Shown piece after piece: positions 7,157-8,940 of a stretch of DNA of 8,940 bases (its first letter is position 1; each line of letters opens with the position of its first letter). The stretch is from an uncultured Bacteroidales bacterium. GTDB lineage: Bacteria > Bacteroidota > Bacteroidia > Bacteroidales > UBA932. Location: assembly GCA_946545765.1 (NCBI GenBank), contig CAMNNS010000057.1, positions 1 through 8,940 on the forward strand, in the 5' to 3' direction. The notes beneath the pieces were generated by a model. That model saw nothing but the letters and a program-made list of their open reading frames with translations. It was not told where the DNA came from and searched no databases. Position numbers and translations under genes: made by a program.

Positions 7157-8557
7157 TTAGTAACCAAGTATTTTTAACATACTCTTATAAGATTGCTCTT
7201 TACTAAAGAGTTTTGTAAAATACTCTCCATTCTCATCTTTATCTATTATAACATGTTTAGGGGCAGGAATTAGGCAATGCTGAATACCTCCATATCCTGA
7301 GATAGATTCTTGATATGCTCCGGTGTGGAAGAAACCTATATATAGAGGTTCTTTATCCTCTTTTCCGTTTACGGTTGGTAAGAAAATAGCATTTGCGTGT
7401 GCTTCTGCATTATAGTAATCCTCTGAATCACAAGTTAAACCACCTAAGAATACTCGTTGATATTGTTCGTCCCATTTATTTATCGGGAGAAGTATAAATC
7501 TTTTCTTAATACCCCAAATGTCGGGCAAAGTGGTCATAAAAGAGCTGTCGATCATATACCATCTCTCTCTATCATTTTGTTGTTTTACATCTAATATCTG
7601 ATATATTGTTGCACCACTTTCTCCAACTGTAAAACTGCCAAACTCTGTATAGATATTTGGTTCTGGTACACCCCTTTGAGTACAAATGTTTTTAATTTGA
7701 GAGATTATCTCTTCTGTCATATATTCATACTCATAGTCTTGAACTAAAGAACTTTTGATAGGGAAACCACCACCAATATTTAGAGAATCTAAATCGGGAT
7801 TAATTTTCTTTAAATCGCAATATACATTTACACATTTACTTAACTCATTCCAATAGTAGGCATTATCGTGTATCCCGGTGTTAATAAAGAAGTGCAACAT
7901 GTGCAACTTAAACTTTTTACTTTTAGCTATTCTCTCTTTATAAAATGGAATTATATCTGAGTATCTTATCCCTAATCTCGATGTGTAAAATTCAAATTTA
8001 GGTTCTTCTTCAGAAGCGATTCTTATACCTATACTACACTCATTCTTTATTAAACTCTCTAAATCGTCTAACTCCTTTTTATTATCTAAAACAGGAATGA
8101 TATTTTTCCACCCCAAGTTGCACTTGTTGGCAATATTTTCTATGTATATATCTTTCTTAAAACCATTACAAACAATGTGCATATCATCTTTAATTAGACC
8201 TTCCTCTGCAAGGGCATCTATTATGTTAAAATCAAATGCTGATGATGTTTCAAGGTATATATCGTTTCTTAATGCTTCTTGTAAAACAAAAGAAAAATGG
8301 GAACTTTTAGTACAGTAACAATAGTTATAAGTACCTTTATAATCTACTTTTGCCATTGCGACATTAAACATTCTTTTTGCCCTCTGTATCTGGGTAGATA
8401 TTTTAGGTAAATATGTTAGTTTTAAAGGTGTTCCATATTGTGCTATTATATCCATCATTGGTATATCATGGAATATAAGATTACCATTTTCTACCCTAAA
8501 CTCATCTTGTGGCCAATCAAAAGATTGTTCAACTAAGTTAATGTACTTGTTTTTCAT
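7157..8557 (-). CDS. PLP-dependent fold-III decarboxylase, probable arginine decarboxylase (Bacteroidetes short type)
   Basis: A 466-residue cytoplasmic enzyme of the alanine racemase/ornithine decarboxylase fold, probably making agmatine from arginine as the first step towards polyamines. It is much shorter than E. coli-type SpeA (about 630-660). It fits the 460-470-residue group usually annotated as arginine decarboxylase in Bacteroidetes. The N-terminal barrel has YCTKSSHF with the predicted PLP Schiff-base Lys84. SLNIGGGFP (258-266) binds the PLP phosphate. GESGATIYQ (312-320) lies near the join to the C-terminal domain. GGLTCDSED (372-380) supplies Cys376 and Asp377, the expected partner-subunit active-site residues, and GAYQ (413-416) has the PLP-contacting Tyr415. 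The start ATG is clear and a promoter lies about 70 bases upstream. Substrate specificity is inferred; a related basic or diamino acid is possible. Methyltransferase gene downstream shares the transcript. Confidence 0.88.
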   Translation of the reverse strand: MKNKYINLVEQSFDWPQDEFRVENGNLIFHDIPMMDIIAQYGTPLKLTYLPKISTQIQRAKRMFNVAMAKVDYKGTYNYCYCTKSSHFSFVLQEALRNDIYLETSSAFDFNIIDALAEEGLIKDDMHIVCNGFKKDIYIENIANKCNLGWKNIIPVLDNKKELDDLESLIKNECSIGIRIASEEEPKFEFYTSRLGIRYSDIIPFYKERIAKSKKFKLHMLHFFINTGIHDNAYYWNELSKCVNVYCDLKKINPDLDSLNIGGGFPIKSSLVQDYEYEYMTEEIISQIKNICTQRGVPEPNIYTEFGSFTVGESGATIYQILDVKQQNDRERWYMIDSSFMTTLPDIWGIKKRFILLPINKWDEQYQRVFLGGLTCDSEDYYNAEAHANAIFLPTVNGKEDKEPLYIGFFHTGAYQESISGYGGIQHCLIPAPKHVIIDKDENGEYFTKLFSKEQSYKSMLKILGY

Positions 8558-8627
8558 ATAAGCAATTTAGTTTAGTTACATTGTTAATTTTCAGACAGTC
8601 TAATTAATTTACATTTGATAATTGTCG

Positions 8628-8657
8628 CAAATATATTTAAAATAGATTATATTGCAA
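8628..8657 (-). promoter_or_regulatory. Bacteroidetes-type promoter for the decarboxylase-methyltransferase pair
   Basis: On the - strand, TATATTTG (8635-8628) matches the Bacteroidetes -7 consensus TAnnTTTG exactly. TTG (8657-8655) lies 19 bases upstream, the normal -33 spacing. Transcription would start near 8621, giving a leader of about 60 bases before the ATG at 8557. No other candidate on this strand is as well spaced. The region is AT-rich, so partial matches by chance are possible. Confidence 0.5.
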
Positions 8658-8684
8658 TTAATTTCTAAGATTTTCTTAATTTTG
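8651..8684 (+). promoter_or_regulatory. Candidate promoter for the TamL-like gene
   Basis: TAATTTTG (8677-8684) matches the Bacteroidetes -7 consensus TAnnTTTG. The nearest upstream TTG (8652-8654) is 22 bases away, slightly longer than the usual 19-20, so the pair is imperfect. The predicted start near 8691 gives a leader of about 16 bases before the GTG at 8707. A second exact -7 match, TACATTTG at 8610-8617, lacks a well-placed -33 box. The -33 element overlaps that of the divergent promoter in the palindrome ATTGCAAT (8651-8658). Confidence 0.35.
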
Positions 8685-8706
8685 CTGACAAATAATTAGA
8701 ATTTAC

Positions 8707-8841
8707 GTGAATAGGAATATATTATATATCTGTATTTTTATAATAGTTTCATCTCTTACAATTTCGTGTAGCTCTACAAAGGCTATCCCTGATGGAGATA
8801 GTATGCTTATTAAAAATAAGGTAATACTTGTTGATAAAAAA
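8707..8841 (+). pseudogene. TamL-like Omp85 outer-membrane lipoprotein, N-terminal fragment cut off by a chimeric join
   Basis: The first 45 codons look like the start of a TamL/BamA-type protein: a hydrophobic signal segment (residues 4-20), a lipobox ending SLTIS-Cys21, then SSTKAIPDGDSMLIKNK and VILVDKK. The pattern Cys-Ser-x-Thr-Lys, then (V/I)P(D/E)G, then LLxKNKV is typical of Bacteroidetes Omp85 lipoproteins that act in outer-membrane assembly with TamB. Only this head is visible: the POTRA domains and barrel should follow. After the DKK codons (ending about 8841) the frame runs on to 8928 with no resemblance to the family, through DNA of different composition. The start is GTG at 8707; an in-frame stop at 8686-8688 leaves no ATG option. 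The gene is probably intact in the organism and broken only by the join. BamA or another Omp85 paralogue is a possible alternative; so few residues cannot separate them. Confidence 0.68.
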
Positions 8842-8940
8842 ACGAGCTGCAAGGTCATCCAGTGGGATCTTCTCAGCATAGTGCTGTTCCAGGTATTCCT
8901 TCACCTCGGCCACACTGGTTTTCTTTAGCGCCCACTTGCT
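8821..8940 (-). CDS. AraC-family regulator, partial helix-turn-helix domain on foreign DNA
   Basis: Read from the window edge on the - strand, the DNA encodes a fragment of an AraC-type DNA-binding domain. A first helix (VAEVKEYLEQHYAEK) is followed by the recognisable IPLDDLAARFFINKYYL, matching the AraC pattern of I-x-L-x-x-L-A then a recognition helix ending YYL. About 40 residues fit; the domain should continue with T-R-x-F-K but instead reads LIFNKH from the native TamL DNA. The first 33 codons have about 60% G or C at third positions, against strongly A/T-rich third positions in every other gene here. The segment from 8842 is about 53% G+C. FINKYYL-type recognition helices are common in gut Firmicutes (from memory). 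Both gene ends are missing, so the effector and targets are unknown. Confidence 0.65.

Larger units (their letters stand above)
8558..8706. other. Divergent intergenic region between decarboxylase and TamL-like gene
   Basis: This 149-base AT-rich region separates two genes that read away from each other and is the only divergent promoter region in the window. It carries the two candidate promoters described separately and the 8-base palindrome ATTGCAAT (8651-8658). I see no riboswitch-like structure, terminator or RNA gene in it. Confidence 0.6.

Noticed and set aside
8097..8318. A 73-residue + strand frame inside the decarboxylase gene
   Set aside because: It is antisense to conserved decarboxylase sequence and matches nothing I recognise.
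8749..8820. Continuation of the AraC-type frame into native DNA up to the stop at 8751-8749
   Set aside because: The AraC pattern stops at YYL; the rest is antisense to the lipoprotein signal sequence.
8842..8928. Continuation of the TamL-like reading frame after the join
   Set aside because: The residues have no family resemblance, and the opposite strand has a clear AraC-type reading with GC-rich third positions.
1..8940. A novel defence, mobile or CRISPR-like system
   Set aside because: I looked on both strands and found no repeat-spacer array, transposase, integrase, toxin-antitoxin pair or nuclease; the genes are recognisable housekeeping families.

Overview
The window is AT-rich DNA (roughly 30-33% G+C in the parts counted by hand) that looks like an uncultured member of the Bacteroidetes. 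The evidence is: (i) starts without clear Shine-Dalgarno sequences and TAnnTTTG-type -7 promoter boxes; (ii) a 466-residue fold-III decarboxylase of the form usually annotated as arginine decarboxylase in Bacteroidetes; (iii) the first part of a lipidated Omp85 protein resembling TamL, a Bacteroidetes-type lipoprotein; (iv) a TatA/TatC pair with no separate TatB. Genes are tightly packed and use the standard code. The contents are mostly housekeeping. I see no CRISPR array, transposase, rRNA, tRNA or obvious defence system.

Positions 2-6367 hold six genes on the + strand: the 3' end of valS (valyl-tRNA synthetase); a PMCA-type calcium-translocating P-type ATPase that overlaps it by 26 bases; a YbgC-like acyl-CoA thioesterase 7 bases further on; tatA; tatC after a 116-base AT-rich gap; and an ABC-F ribosome-associated ATPase. 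This could be one long transcript. It mixes translation (valS, ABC-F) with envelope functions (ion pump, Tat export, thioesterase).

Positions 6368-8557 hold two genes on the - strand: the decarboxylase, then 12 bases later a TrmH/SpoU-family RNA methyltransferase. The methyltransferase converges on the ABC-F gene with no base between the two stop codons. A well-spaced Bacteroidetes-type promoter at 8657-8628 probably drives the pair.

Positions 8558-8706 are a divergent promoter region. The TamL-like lipoprotein gene starts at 8707 (GTG) but only about 45 codons are native. From about 8842 to the end the DNA changes abruptly: about 53% G+C, and on the opposite strand it encodes part of an AraC-type helix-turn-helix domain with Firmicutes-like sequence. 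The last ~100 bases are probably a chimeric assembly or amplification join, less likely a real rearrangement. This is the most important point for anyone using the window.
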